From positions 1 to 7,460 of the forward strand of contig WGEI01000536.1 of the NCBI GenBank assembly GCA_015492875.1: a DNA stretch of 7,460 nt, in the 5' to 3' direction. A program made the translations under genes and the position numbers. Positions 6,289-7,460 of this stretch are shown one piece after another. The notes beneath the pieces are model-generated. The model worked only from the letters and a program-made list of their open reading frames with translations. It was not told the origin of the DNA and searched no databases. Source of the DNA: Anaerolineae bacterium. GTDB lineage: Bacteria > Chloroflexota > Anaerolineae > Aggregatilineales > Phototrophicaceae. Position 1 is the first letter of the stretch. Every line of letters starts with the position of its first letter.

Positions 6289-6339
6289 CGCGATGTAATG
6301 GCAGGTAAACTGTCTACCAGAAACGAGGAGTACGACTGA

Positions 6340-7460
6340 ATGGCTGAAATTACGGGTGTTGTCACCCAAATTCTGGGTAACGTTGTCGATGTCGAGTTCC
6401 CCGGCGGCGAACTGCCTGATATTTTCGATGCGGTGCGTATCCCGCGCGAGGGGAACGAAGACCTGATTGTTGAGGTGCAGATGCACCTTGGTAACAATAC
6501 TGTCCGTACCGTTGCTATGGACACAACCGATGGCTTGCAGCGCGGTGTTCCAGCCTATGCCACCGGCGCCCCCATCGCTGTGCCTGTTGGCGAAGCATCA
6601 TTAGGCCGTATTTTCAATGTGCTTGGTCGCCCCGTAGATGGTGGCGAACCAGTGGCCGATGATGTGCCGCGCCGTCCTATCCACGCTTCCGCCCCGAAGT
6701 TTGAAGAACAATCCACACAGGTTGAGGTTTTCGAAACTGGCCTGAAGGTTATTGACCTCGTCGCCCCGATGACCAAAGGTGGTAAGACGGGGATTTTCGG
6801 TGGCGCGGGTGTTGGTAAAACCGTGACCATCATGGAGCTGATTAACTCCATCGCTACCCAGCACGCGGGGTTGTCCGTTTTCGCTGGGGTAGGGGAGCGT
6901 ACCCGTGAAGGTACACAGCTCTATGGCGAAATGCAAGAGGCTGGCGTTCTCGATAAATTAGCGATGGTTTTCGGCCAGATGAACGAGCCGCCAGGTGTGC
7001 GCCTTCGTGTTGCGCTCTCTGGCTTGACAATGGCCGAACACTTCCGCGATGAAGGTCGTGATGTGCTACTCTTCATCGATAACATTTTCCGTTATTCGCT
7101 AGCAGGTTCAGAAGTGTCCGCGCTTCTTGGCCGTATGCCTTCCGCTGTGGGGTATCAGCCGACACTAGCTGAAGAGATGGGGCAACTGCAAGAACGCATT
7201 ACGTCTACCCGCAAAGGCTCGATTACCTCGATGCAAGCGGTTTACGTGCCTGCCGATGACTACTCTGACCCAGCCCCTGTAGCCGTGTTCACCCACCTTG
7301 ATGGCACTATCGCTCTAGAACGCGCGATTGCGGCGCAGGGCTTCTTCCCCGCCGTTGACCCGCTCGCCAGTACCAGCAAGATTTTAGACCCGAATGTCGT
7401 TGGCGAGGAACACTACCGCACCGCCCGCGATGTGCAGCAGGTGCTCCAACGCTATAAAGA
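6340..7460 (+). CDS. atpD: F1F0 ATP synthase subunit beta (3' truncated by window end)
   Basis: Beta carries the catalytic nucleotide sites of F1. ATG 6340 is preceded by GAGGAG (6325-6330) with 9 nt spacing, and the frame stays open to the window edge: 373 codons plus two bases, against roughly 465-480 in a normal beta. The N-terminal barrel begins ITGVVTQILGNVVDVEF (4-20). Then come LGRPVDGGEP (95-104), FETGLKVIDL (131-140), the Walker A loop GGAGVGKT (154-161, K160), the catalytic glutamate E186 in GVGERTREG, and Walker B DVLLFIDNIFRY (241-252, D247). SEVSALLGRMPSAVGYQPTL (257-276) and VYVPADDYSDPAP (301-313) are strongly conserved. The DELSEED region and C-terminal bundle lie beyond the window. 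No defect is seen in the visible part. atpC would be expected next. Confidence 0.97.
   Translation, partial: MAEITGVVTQILGNVVDVEFPGGELPDIFDAVRIPREGNEDLIVEVQMHLGNNTVRTVAMDTTDGLQRGVPAYATGAPIAVPVGEASLGRIFNVLGRPVDGGEPVADDVPRRPIHASAPKFEEQSTQVEVFETGLKVIDLVAPMTKGGKTGIFGGAGVGKTVTIMELINSIATQHAGLSVFAGVGERTREGTQLYGEMQEAGVLDKLAMVFGQMNEPPGVRLRVALSGLTMAEHFRDEGRDVLLFIDNIFRYSLAGSEVSALLGRMPSAVGYQPTLAEEMGQLQERITSTRKGSITSMQAVYVPADDYSDPAPVAVFTHLDGTIALERAIAAQGFFPAVDPLASTSKILDPNVVGEEHYRTARDVQQVLQRYK

Noticed and set aside
6304..6318. GGTA/TACC pairing between atpG and atpD as a terminator or processing hairpin.
   Set aside because: Four base pairs with a 7-nt loop and no T-run are not significant.

Overview
The window carries six protein-coding genes, all on the + strand, in two blocks separated by one 266-bp intergenic region. 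Gene content and protein style suggest a member of the Chloroflexota (Anaerolineae-like): an NDUFA9-type sugar-epimerase relative, a COG3375 acyltransferase next to an N-succinylamino-acid-racemase-type enolase, and a COG3743-type helix-hairpin-helix tail. This placement is an inference from family resemblance, not a computed phylogeny, and I hold it at about 0.6. There are no rRNA or tRNA genes, insertion sequences, CRISPR arrays or phage genes, so this is ordinary chromosomal, largely housekeeping DNA.

Block 1 (1-3223) looks like an operon with gaps of 1, 14 and 10 nt. It holds the C-terminal end of an NAD(P)-dependent epimerase/SDR-like protein, a GNAT-family acyltransferase (COG3375), an enolase-superfamily enzyme of the OSBS/N-succinylamino acid racemase group with all catalytic residues present, and pyrroline-5-carboxylate reductase (proC). 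The acyltransferase-racemase pair matches two of the three steps of the known N-succinyl route that converts D- to L-amino acids. The third enzyme, an M20 desuccinylase, is not in the window.

The intergenic region (3224-3489) holds a good sigma70-type promoter (TGGACA-17 bp-TACAAT), a second weaker -10-like copy, and a leader with a 9-codon mini-ORF followed by two overlapping, mutually exclusive hairpins just upstream of atpA.

Block 2 (3490-7460) encodes the F1 catalytic core of the ATP synthase: atpA (alpha, complete), atpG (gamma, complete) and atpD (beta, cut by the window end). The b and delta genes (atpF, atpH) that normally precede atpA are absent; proC is there instead, so the F1 genes appear to form their own transcription unit.

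The most unusual feature is atpG. A full-length gamma subunit (about 300 residues) is followed in the same frame by a Lys/Ala-rich linker and an ~80-residue helix-hairpin-helix domain of the COG3743/H3TH type. The linker contains a run of seven A in the A AAA AAA phase, directly followed by an 11-bp inverted repeat (one bulge). That could allow a -1 frameshift yielding gamma without the HhH domain, or could act as an antisense terminator.
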